Assembly (NCBI GenBank): GCA_018830405.1
Contig: JAHJSF010000057.1
Span: forward strand, 1-29,430
Direction: 5' to 3'
Source: Nitrospinota bacterium
GTDB lineage: Bacteria > Nitrospinota > Nitrospinia > UBA9942 > JAHJSF01
Length of the DNA: 29,430 nt
Shown piece after piece: positions 1 to 9,050 of the stretch. How positions within the stretch are numbered: position 1 is the first letter of the stretch; every line of letters begins with the position of its first letter. The translations under genes and the position numbers were made by a program. The notes under the pieces were generated by a model that made no database searches, had not been told where the DNA came from, and saw only the letters and a program-made list of their open reading frames with translations.

Positions 1-1596
1 CATACCCTTGTAGGGGCCGGTGCGGCTGAGGGTTCCATGGATGGGGCTAATATAATGAAGCCGGCCCTTTCACGCGGAGAGATTCAATGTATCGGGGCCA
101 CCACCATAGATGAATACCGACGTCATATAGAAAAGAATGGGGCCCTAGAGAGACGTTTCCAGTCTGTTATGGTTGAACAGCCCACCCTTGAGGAGACAAT
201 AAAGATTATACGCGGACTCAGGGAGGAGTATGAGATCCATCATAAAGTCACTATAACAGATGAGGCCATTGAGGCGGCTGTTAGGCTTAGTGACCGTTAT
301 GTTCCTGATAGATTTTTGCCTGACAAGGCTATTGATGCGGTTGATGAGGCGGCCTCTATGGTTCACCTTAGGCTGTCCACCTATACGCCGGAGATGCAGG
401 AACTTTATCGAAAGGTAGATGAGGTGATAATCGATAAGGTTAAATGGATTGAGGCCCAGAAGTTTGAGCGGGCCCTTAGCTTGAGGAATGAAGAGGAGGA
501 GCTTAAGACGAAGCTCGATCTCCTTAAAAATGAATGGCGGAAAAATCAGGGGGAGGTTGAACCTACCGTGACCGAAGATGATATTGCCCGTGTCATATCT
601 AAGACTACCGGCATCCCCATTAATAGAATAGAAGAAGAGGAGACGCAGAAGTTAAGGAATGTTGAGATGGATCTGGCCAAACATATTATCGGTCAATCAG
701 AGGCGATAAAGGTGGTTGCCTCGGCTATAAGGCGTTCCCGAGCCGGTCTGAAGGATGCCAACAGACCTATGGGTTCTTTTCTTTTTGTCGGCCCTACGGG
801 GGTAGGCAAGACGGAGCTTACAAAGGTACTGGCGGAAAGGCTCTTTGGTGATTCAGATTCGATTATCAGGTTGGATATGTCTGAGTATATGGAGAAACAT
901 AATGCCTCCACCATGATTGGCGCCCCGCCCGGTTACGTTGGGTTTGAGGAGGGGGGGAAACTTACCGAGAAGGTGAGGAGACACCCCTACTCAGTTGTCC
1001 TTTTCGATGAGATAGATAAGGCCCACCCTGATATATTTAATATCCTCCTCCAAATAATGGATGAGGGAAGATTAACCGATAGCGCAGGGAGAACGGTCAG
1101 TTTTAAAAATGTTATCCTTATTATGACCTCAAATCTGGGCACGAGATCCCTGGAGAAGGTTGCCAATATGGGTTTTCAGAGCCAGGATGCTGCCCTGTCA
1201 GACCAGAAGTATAAGGGGAATATTACGGCCGAGCTTAAAAAGCTTTTCAATCCGGAGTTTTTGAATAGAATAGATGAGGTGGTCATTTTTAATCATCTCC
1301 TTAGAGAGGATATCAGAAAGATTCTCTCCGCTATTGTTTCCGAGCTGAGCAGGCGCCTCTTTGAGAGGGGTATTGCCTTGGAGTTGGGAGAACCTGTCTT
1401 TGATTGGCTGGTCGAAGAGTCTTACAATCCCGCCTACGGGGCCAGAGAGTTGAGAAGGGTTGTTCAGAAGAATATTAGCGATCCTATCGCTGAAGCAATT
1501 CTTTTTCAGGGCGTTAAAGATGGCAAGGTTATGATTGAAATAGGCGATGGTCGCCCAACAATTTCCATCGAAAAAGGGGAGCTGGCCGGTCTTTAA
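1..1596 (+). CDS. clpC: ClpC-type AAA+ unfoldase (5' truncated by window edge)
   Basis: ATP-dependent Clp unfoldase that feeds proteins to ClpP in the cytoplasm. The reading frame is open from base 1, so only the last 531 codons of a protein usually about 810-850 residues long are present: the end of the first AAA+ module (arginine-finger motif ALERRFQ near base 150), a middle region and the whole second AAA+ module. That module has Walker A GPTGVGKT at about 790-813, Walker B VVLFDEIDKAHPD and sensor 1 IMTSN. The middle region is short and carries a UVR-like motif (AQKFERALSLRNEEEEL) instead of the long coiled coil of ClpB, so ClpC is the better name. The C-terminal D2 domain ends normally. 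bamA starts 73 bases downstream. Family identity is sure; ClpC over ClpB or ClpA is strongly favoured. Confidence 0.93.
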   Translation, partial: HTLVGAGAAEGSMDGANIMKPALSRGEIQCIGATTIDEYRRHIEKNGALERRFQSVMVEQPTLEETIKIIRGLREEYEIHHKVTITDEAIEAAVRLSDRYVPDRFLPDKAIDAVDEAASMVHLRLSTYTPEMQELYRKVDEVIIDKVKWIEAQKFERALSLRNEEEELKTKLDLLKNEWRKNQGEVEPTVTEDDIARVISKTTGIPINRIEEEETQKLRNVEMDLAKHIIGQSEAIKVVASAIRRSRAGLKDANRPMGSFLFVGPTGVGKTELTKVLAERLFGDSDSIIRLDMSEYMEKHNASTMIGAPPGYVGFEEGGKLTEKVRRHPYSVVLFDEIDKAHPDIFNILLQIMDEGRLTDSAGRTVSFKNVILIMTSNLGTRSLEKVANMGFQSQDAALSDQKYKGNITAELKKLFNPEFLNRIDEVVIFNHLLREDIRKILSAIVSELSRRLFERGIALELGEPVFDWLVEESYNPAYGARELRRVVQKNISDPIAEAILFQGVKDGKVMIEIGDGRPTISIEKGELAGL

Positions 1597-1669
1597 TCAG
1601 AGGTTGGTTTTGCAAGAAATGCACAAAAAATATTTATTGAGGTTGTTTTTTAACCTAGGGGGGGATTGA

Positions 1670-3970
1670 GTGAGTCGGTCTAAATGCAAAGTTGTTGCTA
1701 TATGTTTCTTTGTGCTGATTATTTCCTTTGTCTCCTCGCCGGCCTATTCTTTCGACACGTCAAAAAAGGTCTCTCAAATTGTTATTGTTGGGAATGAACG
1801 GGTTCAGGAACCGACCATACGTTACTACATATCCCTGAAAGAAAAAGAACCTTATTCAGCCACTAAGGTAAGTAGTGATATCCACTCCATATTTTCTCTG
1901 GGCAGTTTTGATGACATCAGAGTTGATGTGACGGATGGGGTGGACGGCTTAGTAGTGACCTACATTGTCAAAGAAAAACCTTTTATAGTCGGGGTAAGCT
2001 TCAAGGGGGTCGAAATTAACAGGAAAAAAGATATAAGGGAAATGATAGAGCTTAAGGAGGGAAACTTTCTTAAGCCAGGCCAAGCCTTAAGGGATAAGGC
2101 CAAGATAAGGCAGTTCTACAAGGATAAGGGCTACTATTCTGCCAATGTGGATATTGTTGAGAAGGACAGAGGGCACAATCAGATAGAACTTGAATACGAG
2201 ATAGCGGAGGGGAAGAAGGCGTATGTCTCAAATATCATCTTTGAAGGTAATAAGCATTTTAGCGACCGCAAGCTATCCAAAAACATAAATACCAAAGAGA
2301 AAGGGTTTTTCTCTTTTTTGACCGATTCGGGGCTATTCAGGAAAGACCTGCTTGAGACAGATGTCCAAAACATTGAAACCATCTATAAAAATGATGGTTT
2401 TATAAAAGTTAAAGTGCAGGAGCCGCGTGTTGATATTGATGAGAGTATGGGGACCATCTCTATAAGTTTCTTTATAGATGAGGGAGAACAATATCGTCTG
2501 GGGGATATTGGGATAGAAGAGGATGAGTTGTTCACGGAAAAGACGCTCAGAGATACTCTAAAAATAAAGTCAGGGGATGTATTTAATAGGGCTGAATTTT
2601 CGAAGGGAATCTTTGATATTACCAATCTATATCTTGAAAAGGGGTATGCCTATACCGATGTTATACAGCAGACAAAGGTGGATGATGAGGCTAAGACGGT
2701 TGCCGTAGACCTTAAGGTGGCCAGGGGGGAAAAGGTCTATATAGGGAACATCAATATATTCGGCAATAAGAAGACAGTGGATAAGGTTATCAGGCGTGAG
2801 ATCCGTTTCAAAGAGGGGGAACTTTTTGATATCAGTAAGTTGGTGCTTAGCCGTGACCGTCTGAACCGTCTCGGATATTTTAGCAAGGTCGATATAAAAC
2901 AGAAGGGGAGAGAGGAGGATGATCTGGTAGATCTTGATATAGACCTTGAGGAGACATACACCGGAACATTTAGCATCTCGGCCGGCTATAGCGATTTAGA
3001 GGGGGCTCTCTTTGCGACTTCAATTACACAGAGAAACCTGTTCGGCGAAGGACAGACCCTTAATCTCAGGGCCGAATTTTCATCGATGAAAAGGGATTAT
3101 ACCTTGAGTTTTTATGAGCCGTATCTGTTTGACAAAAATCTCTCGGCCGGATTTTCAATATTTAATACCCAAACGGAATACACAAGTTACGATATAGCCG
3201 AGAATGGCGGTGACATTAGTTTAGGTAAATCGGTCGGCGAATATGGTCGTATAGGCCTACAATACCAATATAAACAAAGTGATACGATAGTTAAGGATGA
3301 AGCTAATGCCAGTACTAAAGTCCTGGCCTCTAGCGGAAATTGGAAATTTCATGAGCTGACAAATAGTTATAGTTTTGACAGCAAGGATGACTTTTATAAC
3401 CCCACTAAAGGGGCCACAGTAAAGATTAAAGGTACGTATGGAATGGGGGAGGGGCCGACAGGGGAGGTTGATTATTATCGCTTAGACTATAATAGCGCCC
3501 ATTACTATTCTATTTTTTGGAATCTTATTACCAAGATTGGGGGTAGAATAGGCTATACGGATACTATTGATGGAGGTGATCTGCCAATCTTTAAAAATTA
3601 TTATCTTGGGGGGGCCTCTTCATTGAGAGGGTTTAATTATGAGAATGTTGGCCCCAGAGATGAAAATGGGGACTCCATAGGCGGCCGGGCACTTTTGCTC
3701 CTAAATGCTGAGCTTCAGTATCCATTTAATAAGAGTATCAGGGGATTGATTTTTTATGACCGGGGCCAACTTTATGGCGAGGACGCCCTAACCCCCTCTC
3801 GAACCACAGAAGACCGTTATGACATAGCCAATATGAGAAGCAGTTGGGGGACGGGAGTGAGCATCTTATCTCCGATTGGCCCTATAAGCCTTGTGTGGGG
3901 TTTCAAGCTTGACCCTATTGAAAAGGAAGAGGCGGTAGAGTTCCATTTTAATATGGGGGGCTCATTCTGA
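1670..3970 (+). CDS. bamA: Outer-membrane protein assembly factor BamA
   Basis: Omp85-family insertase that folds beta-barrel proteins into the outer membrane. The 766-residue product has an N-terminal signal peptide (basic start, hydrophobic stretch at about 8-22, SPAYS cleavage region), five POTRA domains (about 34-103, 104-183, 184-274, 275-355, 356-432) and a C-terminal 16-strand barrel. The family lid motif SLRGF is at 651-655, and the protein ends in phenylalanine (MGGSF), as expected of a BAM substrate signal. The start is GTG, preceded by a G-rich Shine-Dalgarno-like AGGGGGGGA. The skp and lpxD genes follow on the same strand, as in many Gram-negative genomes. clpC lies upstream, where Lol transport genes are often found. 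Confidence 0.96.
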   Translation: MSRSKCKVVAICFFVLIISFVSSPAYSFDTSKKVSQIVIVGNERVQEPTIRYYISLKEKEPYSATKVSSDIHSIFSLGSFDDIRVDVTDGVDGLVVTYIVKEKPFIVGVSFKGVEINRKKDIREMIELKEGNFLKPGQALRDKAKIRQFYKDKGYYSANVDIVEKDRGHNQIELEYEIAEGKKAYVSNIIFEGNKHFSDRKLSKNINTKEKGFFSFLTDSGLFRKDLLETDVQNIETIYKNDGFIKVKVQEPRVDIDESMGTISISFFIDEGEQYRLGDIGIEEDELFTEKTLRDTLKIKSGDVFNRAEFSKGIFDITNLYLEKGYAYTDVIQQTKVDDEAKTVAVDLKVARGEKVYIGNINIFGNKKTVDKVIRREIRFKEGELFDISKLVLSRDRLNRLGYFSKVDIKQKGREEDDLVDLDIDLEETYTGTFSISAGYSDLEGALFATSITQRNLFGEGQTLNLRAEFSSMKRDYTLSFYEPYLFDKNLSAGFSIFNTQTEYTSYDIAENGGDISLGKSVGEYGRIGLQYQYKQSDTIVKDEANASTKVLASSGNWKFHELTNSYSFDSKDDFYNPTKGATVKIKGTYGMGEGPTGEVDYYRLDYNSAHYYSIFWNLITKIGGRIGYTDTIDGGDLPIFKNYYLGGASSLRGFNYENVGPRDENGDSIGGRALLLLNAELQYPFNKSIRGLIFYDRGQLYGEDALTPSRTTEDRYDIANMRSSWGTGVSILSPIGPISLVWGFKLDPIEKEEAVEFHFNMGGSF

Positions 3971-4072
3971 TTTGGCCGGTTTGGCCGCACGGAGGTTTTT
4001 CCGGTTATAGCCAAATGAGTATGGGTTTGTATAGAAGTAATATTTTTTAACATATTGAGGAGATTGATTGTT

Positions 4073-4597
4073 ATGAAGAGTAAGTTATGGAGGATTGTCC
4101 CTGTTGCGATTTTCGCTTTTTGTTCGGTTATGTTTGTCTCAAACGGTTTTATAGCCTCGGCCGTTGAGACGAATATAGCCGTGCTGAATATGAGGGAAAC
4201 GATGAATGAGTCAAACGCCTGGAAGGCGACCATGAAGAAGCTCGAAGACAAGTATGCTAAGGATCTAGAGAAAAGAGTTAAGGCGATGAAGGATATTGAG
4301 GAGAAGATATCTTTGAAGGGGAAGATGCTTAAAGAGGATGAAAAAAAGGCCCTTCAGGAAGATTATTTTAAGAAGAAAAATGATTTTGAACAACTCAGAG
4401 GCAATATCGTCAAAGAGGAGAGGGAGATGTCCAACAAGATTATCAATGATATTTTGGCGATATCAAGAAAGATAGGCCAAGAAGAGGGATATTCTCTGAT
4501 ACTCGAAAAGGGGTCCAATGTAATTTTCTCTATCGACGGTCTGGATATTACAAAAAAGGTTATCAAGAGGCACAACGAAGAATATAAAACTAAATAA
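4073..4597 (+). CDS. skp: Periplasmic OMP chaperone Skp/OmpH
   Basis: Trimeric periplasmic chaperone that holds unfolded outer-membrane proteins on their way to BamA. The 174-residue product has a signal peptide (MKSKLWR, a hydrophobic core, then ASA|VE), a short beta core (TNIAVLNM) and a long charged alpha-helical hairpin (about 45-130, rich in K and E with heptad character) before the chain returns to the core ([14 protein letters not shown]). I chose ATG 4073 over an in-frame TTG 18 bases upstream, because GAGGAG at 4058-4063 is well placed for the ATG and the protein then begins with a normal signal peptide. It lies between bamA and lpxD, the conserved position. Confidence 0.92.
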   Translation: MKSKLWRIVPVAIFAFCSVMFVSNGFIASAVETNIAVLNMRETMNESNAWKATMKKLEDKYAKDLEKRVKAMKDIEEKISLKGKMLKEDEKKALQEDYFKKKNDFEQLRGNIVKEEREMSNKIINDILAISRKIGQEEGYSLILEKGSNVIFSIDGLDITKKVIKRHNEEYKTK

Positions 4598-4605
4598 TAA
4601 TTGAG

Positions 4606-5655
4606 ATGAAGCTTTCACTGGGAGAGATTGCAAAATTATTAAGGGGGGGCCTGATTGGCGGCTCTCCCGATATTCAAATATCGCGGGTTTCTCTAATAGA
4701 GAAGTCCGGAGAGGGGGATATTGTCTGTCTCTTTGATAAAAAGAGTATAGATAAACTCTCCTCTTTTACCCCCTCGGCCATAGTGGCCGGGAAGGAACTG
4801 GGCGTTGATATTCCTACCATAGTTGTTGCTCATCCTCTTAGGGCCCTTTCCCAACTCCTTAATACCTATTATCCTCCCCTTAATCCTCAGGCTGGGGTCT
4901 CTCCCATGGCCTTTGTCTCTGATGCTGTCGAGTTGGGGAATGATATTTCTATCGCGCCATTTGTCTTTGTTGGAGAGGGGGCCAAGATTGGCAACAGGGT
5001 CACTCTCTATCCTGGGGCATATATCGGGAACGGAGTTACGATTGGAGATGACACCATTATATATGCCAATGTCTCTATACGGGATGGTGTATCCGTAGGA
5101 AAGAGGGTTATTTTGCACGCTGGCACCTCGATAGGGAGTGACGGCTTTGGTTTTTATCCTGACGAGAGTGGTGTTTACAATAAGATACCCCAAGTCGGCG
5201 GAGTTGTTTTGGAGGATGATGTTAATATCGGGTCCAACAGCTGTGTCGATAGGGGGACGATTGGTAATACGGTTATATCAAAGGGGACCAAGATAGATAA
5301 CCTTGTCCAGGTGGGGCATAACTGTAATATAGGCGCCAATACTGTGGTGGCCGGTCAGTCCGGTATTTCGGGGAGTGTTGATATAGGTCAAGGGGGGCGA
5401 ATAGGGGGGAATGTAGGGATTGCCGACCATGTGACCATAGTCCCCAATACAACTCTGGCAGCCAAGGCTGGGGTTATAGGCGATATAGATGAGGCGGGGA
5501 TATATGCTGGTTTCCCTACCACTACTCAAGATAAATGGAGAAGGATTCAGGCCTCTCTCAGGCATCTTCCTGAGCTTCTCCTAAAGGTCAGGGAGCAGGA
5601 AAAGAGGATAATCGAGTTAGAAAATAAGATAGAGGAGAAGAGATGTACAAAATAG
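4606..5655 (+). CDS. lpxD: UDP-3-O-(3-hydroxyacyl)glucosamine N-acyltransferase LpxD
   Basis: Third step of lipid A synthesis: transfers a second 3-hydroxyacyl chain from ACP to the 2-amino group of UDP-3-O-acyl-glucosamine, in the cytoplasm. The 349-residue protein has the LpxD uridine-binding N-terminal domain (about 1-100), then many left-handed beta-helix hexapeptide repeats ([18 protein letters not shown] and others). The LpxD-type catalytic segment is VGHNCNIG, whose histidine is the general base. A C-terminal helix (about 318-349) completes the fold. The ATG start lies 8 bases after the skp stop and has only a weak ribosome-binding site. The 3' end overlaps fabZ by 13 bases, suggesting translational coupling. 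Confidence 0.96.
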   Translation: MKLSLGEIAKLLRGGLIGGSPDIQISRVSLIEKSGEGDIVCLFDKKSIDKLSSFTPSAIVAGKELGVDIPTIVVAHPLRALSQLLNTYYPPLNPQAGVSPMAFVSDAVELGNDISIAPFVFVGEGAKIGNRVTLYPGAYIGNGVTIGDDTIIYANVSIRDGVSVGKRVILHAGTSIGSDGFGFYPDESGVYNKIPQVGGVVLEDDVNIGSNSCVDRGTIGNTVISKGTKIDNLVQVGHNCNIGANTVVAGQSGISGSVDIGQGGRIGGNVGIADHVTIVPNTTLAAKAGVIGDIDEAGIYAGFPTTTQDKWRRIQASLRHLPELLLKVREQEKRIIELENKIEEKRCTK

Positions 5656-6077
5656 AGGAGATAAAAAAGCTGCTCCCTCACCGTTATCCCTTTCTGTTGG
5701 TTGACAGGGTAACGGAGGTGGAAATAGGAAAGAGGATATCAGGCTATAAAAATGTGACCGCCAATGAAGAGTTTTTTCAGGGGCATTTTCCTGACAATCC
5801 GATAATGCCGGGGGTTCTTATTATTGAGGCGATGGCCCAGTTGGCCGTCATCTTGGGAGTTTTGAGCAGTAGCGGGGACGGGAGCAGCGTAACGCCTCTG
5901 TTTCGTGGAATCGATAATGCCAAGTTTAAGAGAATGGTTGTCCCTGGAGACAGGTTGGATATGACACTCACCCTTGTCAAGAGCAGGCAAAATATTTGGC
6001 ATTTATCTGGGGAGGCCCGTGTTGATGGAGAATTGGCTACCAAGGCAGAACTTCAGGCATTGTTACAGGTAAAATGA
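5643..6077 (+). CDS. fabZ: 3-hydroxyacyl-ACP dehydratase FabZ
   Basis: Dehydrates 3-hydroxyacyl-ACP in fatty-acid elongation. It competes with LpxA and LpxD for the 3-hydroxyacyl-ACP pool, which explains its place inside the lpx operon. The 144-residue hot-dog-fold protein shows the family signatures [12 protein letters not shown] (10-21) and [20 protein letters not shown], giving the catalytic pair His48 and Glu62. Length is normal for FabZ. The ATG lies within lpxD, preceded by GAGGAGAAGAG, a good purine-rich ribosome-binding region. The stop overlaps the lpxA start as ATGA. Confidence 0.97.
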   Translation: MYKIEEIKKLLPHRYPFLLVDRVTEVEIGKRISGYKNVTANEEFFQGHFPDNPIMPGVLIIEAMAQLAVILGVLSSSGDGSSVTPLFRGIDNAKFKRMVVPGDRLDMTLTLVKSRQNIWHLSGEARVDGELATKAELQALLQVK

Positions 6078-6844
6078 ATATTCATCCAACAGCAATTGTA
6101 GATAAAAAGGCCCAATTGGGGGAGAATGTATTGATTGGGCCATTCTCTCAGATAGGGGCTAAGGCGGTTATCGGTGATAATTCGGAGATTGGTTCCAATG
6201 TTATTCTGGATAGGTGCAGCCTAGGCAGAGATTGTATTATTGGCCACTGTACCATCATAGGTGGTCTTCCCCAGTCGATAGGCATTGACAGGAATATCGA
6301 TTCCAGGGTTCTGATAGGGAATAAGAATACGATAGGGGAGCATGTAGGCATACATAGGGGGAGTAAGGTCGGAGGGGCAACAACTATTGGCGACGAAAAC
6401 TTTATTATGTCGATGGTCCATATCGGACACGATTGCCACATATGCAATAACACCATAATTACCACCTTTGCCGGATTTTCGGGGCATGGATATCTCGGCA
6501 ATAGGGCGGTTGTCGGCGGCAATGCCGGGGTTCACCAGTTTGTCCGAATTGGGGAGATGGCCATGGTGGGGGCTATGTGTAAGGCAGTTAAAGATATCCC
6601 CCCATATTTTATGGTCGAGGGGGTTCCCGCCGCAGCCAGGGGCTTGAATACGGTTGGTCTCAAGAGGAGTGGAGTTACTGTTTCGGAGATATCTGCTATC
6701 AAAAAGGCCTACAAGCTGATGTGCCGTTCCGAGTTTAATCTTTCTCAGGCGGTTGAGAAGATTAAGGCGGACTTAGAAATGACCGAGCAGATAAGCAATT
6801 TGTTGAAATTTATAGAAGAGTCGGAGAGAGGGGTTACCCTGTGA
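6074..6844 (+). CDS. lpxA: UDP-N-acetylglucosamine O-acyltransferase LpxA
   Basis: First committed step of lipid A synthesis: transfers 3-hydroxyacyl from ACP to the 3-position of UDP-GlcNAc. The 256-residue protein opens with IHPTAIVD, runs through left-handed beta-helix repeats, and has catalytic His119 in HIGHDC. The C-terminal acyltransferase helical domain follows RGLNTVGLKR (about 191-256). Starts are coupled: ATGA overlap with fabZ and GTGA overlap with the following oxidoreductase. If that oxidoreductase makes a 3-keto or 3-amino nucleotide sugar, this LpxA could prefer UDP-GlcNAc3N, as reported in Acidithiobacillus and Leptospira; the sequence alone does not decide it. Confidence 0.96.
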   Translation: MNIHPTAIVDKKAQLGENVLIGPFSQIGAKAVIGDNSEIGSNVILDRCSLGRDCIIGHCTIIGGLPQSIGIDRNIDSRVLIGNKNTIGEHVGIHRGSKVGGATTIGDENFIMSMVHIGHDCHICNNTIITTFAGFSGHGYLGNRAVVGGNAGVHQFVRIGEMAMVGAMCKAVKDIPPYFMVEGVPAAARGLNTVGLKRSGVTVSEISAIKKAYKLMCRSEFNLSQAVEKIKADLEMTEQISNLLKFIEESERGVTL

Positions 6845-7806
6845 AGAAAGAACTTAGAGCTGCGGTCGTCGGTGTAGGACATATGGGGCGTTATCACGCC
6901 AACGTTTATTATGAACTTCCGGGTGTAGAGCTCGTGGCAGTGGTTGACCTGAGCGAGGAGCAGGGGAAGAAGGTGGCGGAACAATATGACGCCGTCTATT
7001 ACAAAAAATATGAGGATATCTACGATAAGGTTGACCTCGTTACTATTGCCGTTCCAACCTCAAAGCATTATCTGGTCGCCAAAGAATTTTTAGGGAGGGG
7101 GATCAGTGTCCTATTGGAAAAGCCGGTAACCAACGATTTGAGTGAGGCAAGGGAGCTGTTTGCGATTGCGGCCAAGAATAAAGCTGTCCTCCATATTGGG
7201 CAGATAGAGCGTTTTAACGGGGCGGTTCAGGAGTTAAAGAATGTTGTGACCGAGCCAATTATGATTGAGTGCCGCCGTCTTGGCCCCTTTAATCCCAGGA
7301 TTAACGATGTTGGGGTTGTGATGGATCTGATGATACATGATATAGACATTGTCCTTAACCTGGTAGATTCAAAGGTTAGACGTATCAATGCCCTTGGGAT
7401 CAGCATTTTTACCAAGAATGAGGATTTGGCTAACGTCCAACTACAATTTGAAAATGGCTGCATAGCCAATCTGATGGCCAGCCGTGTTACCCAGCATAAG
7501 AAGAGGACATTGACGGTAACCCAACAGGATAAATATGTTGTTCTTGACTACACCAACCAGAATATATTTATCCATCGCCAGGCCTCGTCCGAACATTTTC
7601 TCACCAAGGAACAGCTCCGTTATACCCAAGAATCGTTCACCGAGCAGATCTTTGTCCATAAGGATAATCCCCTTAAGCTAGAGATAAAACATTTTATAGA
7701 GTGCGCCTCTAATGGAGGCAAGCGGAGTGTGTCGGTGGAGAAGGAGCTCTACTCCCTTCAGATAGCCCTTGAGGTCATGTCGGAGTTAGAGAAAAACATA
7801 GATTAG
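6841..7806 (+). CDS. Gfo/Idh/MocA-family NAD(P)-dependent oxidoreductase of the lpx cluster
   Basis: Dehydrogenase of the glucose-fructose oxidoreductase family, probably acting on a nucleotide sugar or related envelope precursor. The 321-residue protein has an N-terminal Rossmann fold with the dinucleotide loop GVGHMGRYHA (11-20), the family EKP motif at 93-95 (Lys94 catalytic) and the DLMIHDID segment (162-169) holding the usual catalytic Asp/His region. The GTG start overlaps the lpxA stop by four bases. Relatives sit between lpxA and lpxB in other genomes, and GnnA of Acidithiobacillus, which oxidises UDP-GlcNAc at C3, is the best studied. No GnnB aminotransferase is present here, so a GnnA role is only a hypothesis. 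The gene ends 31 bases before a palindromic repeat. Confidence 0.88.
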   Translation: MKKELRAAVVGVGHMGRYHANVYYELPGVELVAVVDLSEEQGKKVAEQYDAVYYKKYEDIYDKVDLVTIAVPTSKHYLVAKEFLGRGISVLLEKPVTNDLSEARELFAIAAKNKAVLHIGQIERFNGAVQELKNVVTEPIMIECRRLGPFNPRINDVGVVMDLMIHDIDIVLNLVDSKVRRINALGISIFTKNEDLANVQLQFENGCIANLMASRVTQHKKRTLTVTQQDKYVVLDYTNQNIFIHRQASSEHFLTKEQLRYTQESFTEQIFVHKDNPLKLEIKHFIECASNGGKRSVSVEKELYSLQIALEVMSELEKNID

Positions 7807-7837
7807 GATTATTAAGCTGGGAGTCTACCGCCAATCT

Positions 7838-8032
7838 AGTGTTTAGTTGCTAAGTCTGCGTTAGTACCAAGACCGAGAATTTGGTGCGGCTGGCGCGAAG
7901 ACAACCGTAGCATACAACCCCCTTATTCCCCCTTAACAAAGGGGGATAGGGGGTTGTGTAGCGAGGATTGACGACAAAGCCAGATGCGCCAAAGGCCGGT
8001 CGGCTACAGCAAGATTTAGGCAATTAAGCACT
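7838..8032 (+). repeat. Palindromic repeat family 1, copy A (195 bp)
   Basis: Non-coding element between the oxidoreductase and lpxI. Ends are imperfect inverted repeats: AGTGTTTAGTTGC on the left and, read on the other strand, AGTGCTTAATTGCC on the right. Similarity of the arms continues inward for about 75 bases, so a transcript would fold into a long imperfect hairpin. Two further copies lie at 15161-15324 (opposite orientation) and 23787-23980. Shared inner blocks include GAGAATTTGG, GCTGGCGCGAAG and AAAGGCCGGTCG. The apex holds a 44 bp palindrome at 7914-7957. No open reading frame is convincing inside. It looks like a non-autonomous mobile element (MITE or REPIN-like); no clear target duplication is visible. 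Confidence 0.88.
7914..7957. repeat. 44 bp palindrome nested at the apex of copy A
   Basis: Near-perfect inverted repeat beginning ACAACCCCCTTATTCC and ending GGATAGGGGGTTGT, with a short centre around TTAACAAA. The same sequence is found at 23862-23905 (identical) and, inverted with small changes, at 18859-18902. It is absent from the apex of the family 1 copy at 15161-15324, which has a different small hairpin there, so it is a separable unit. Confidence 0.9.
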
Positions 8033-8052
8033 ATCGAGGGGCTGAAAACAGG

Positions 8053-8862
8053 ATGAATTCAGAGATTAAGAAGGTGGGGATTGTGGCCGGAGAAGGTGCT
8101 CTCCCTATACTTATCGCCCAAGAAGTAAAAGCCAAGGGGATTGAGGTTGTCTCCATTGCCCTCTCGGATGCCATTTCCGACTCCTTGACTCCTTATTCCG
8201 ATGTCTGCCAGATTAGTGTGGGACAGATTGGGAAACTTATTAAGCTTCTCAAGGTAAAAGGGGTGACCCATGTTGTAATGGCCGGGAAGGTCAATAAGGG
8301 GGTCCTCTACAAAAAACCAAAACTCGACCTTAAGGCGATAGCCATCTTGGCCAAACTCAAGGACAGATGTGATGATACCATCCTGTTGGCCATAGTTGAT
8401 GAGATAGAGAAGGCCGGAATGAGGGTTGTTAAACAGTCTCTCTTTCTCAGACATCTTATGCCCGATAAGGGGTTGATTGCCGGAAAGAAACCGAGCCGAG
8501 TTCAGGAAGGGGATATCGAGTTTGGTTTCAGATATGCCAAGGAAATAGCCCGTCTTGATATAGGGCAGACTGTTGTCGTTAAGAATAGAGCGGTGATGGC
8601 TGTTGAGGCGATAGAGGGGACCGATGAGGCTATTAAGAGAGGGGCCGCCCTATGTGGAGAGGGGGCGGTTGTGGTCAAGGTTGAAAAACCGAGTCAGGAC
8701 CCCAGGTTTGACCTCCCGACCATAGGTCCCTCAACCGTTAGAAGTTTGGTCGAGGGGAAGGGTTCCCTTATTGCTATAGAGGCGGGGAAGACCCTCTTGG
8801 TTGAACCGGAGGAGGTTATATCAATTGCCCAAAAGGGGGGTATAACCATAATAGCCGTTTGA
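8053..8862 (+). CDS. lpxI: UDP-2,3-diacylglucosamine pyrophosphatase LpxI
   Basis: Hydrolyses UDP-2,3-diacylglucosamine to lipid X and UMP, replacing LpxH, which is not seen in this window. The 269-residue protein matches the LpxI (DUF1009) family: N-terminal domain with KVGIVAGEGALP, VMAGKVNKG (76-84), and the C-terminal catalytic domain with EAIEGTD (185-191) and KPSQDPRFDLPTIGP (212-226), whose Asp216 and Asp220 fall in the conserved metal/catalytic region. ATG 8053 is preceded by GAGGGG at 8036-8041, a slightly distant ribosome-binding site just outside repeat copy A. Repeats on both sides separate it from the upstream oxidoreductase and from lpxB. Confidence 0.95.
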   Translation: MNSEIKKVGIVAGEGALPILIAQEVKAKGIEVVSIALSDAISDSLTPYSDVCQISVGQIGKLIKLLKVKGVTHVVMAGKVNKGVLYKKPKLDLKAIAILAKLKDRCDDTILLAIVDEIEKAGMRVVKQSLFLRHLMPDKGLIAGKKPSRVQEGDIEFGFRYAKEIARLDIGQTVVVKNRAVMAVEAIEGTDEAIKRGAALCGEGAVVVKVEKPSQDPRFDLPTIGPSTVRSLVEGKGSLIAIEAGKTLLVEPEEVISIAQKGGITIIAV

Positions 8863-8907
8863 TTGTCCCGAACGAAAATAGCCGATACGCCTTTATCTCG
8901 GCCGGTC

Positions 8908-9033
8908 TATACAGAGCGTTAGAAAAAAGTAGACCGAGGCGCGACGAAGGCGAGGAGTGAGGCGTATTAAGCATACGCCGCAACGATGAGCCGAGGAGCA
9001 ACAAAGGTATACAAATTTATGTCGCTCTGTCTA
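8908..9033 (+). repeat. Palindromic repeat family 2, copy 1 (126 bp)
   Basis: Non-coding element between lpxI and lpxB. Terminal inverted repeats are TATACAGAGCG and, on the other strand, TAGACAGAGCG. The apex is the perfect hairpin GGCGTATTAAGCATACGCC. The left arm (about 60 bases, with GTAGACCGAGGCGCGACGAA) and the last 22 bases are almost identical to the element at 18794-18968 in the opposite orientation. It ends 17 bases before the lpxB start codon. Confidence 0.85.
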
Positions 9034-9050
9034 ACCTTTCTTTTCTTCAA

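Noticed and set aside
1-1596. ClpB disaggregase as identity of the first gene
   Set aside because: The long ClpB middle coiled coil is missing and a short UVR-like segment is present, which fits ClpC.
4693-5193. 166-codon minus-strand reading frame inside lpxD
   Set aside because: Antisense to a clear lpxD; composition reflects the complementary hexapeptide-repeat codons.
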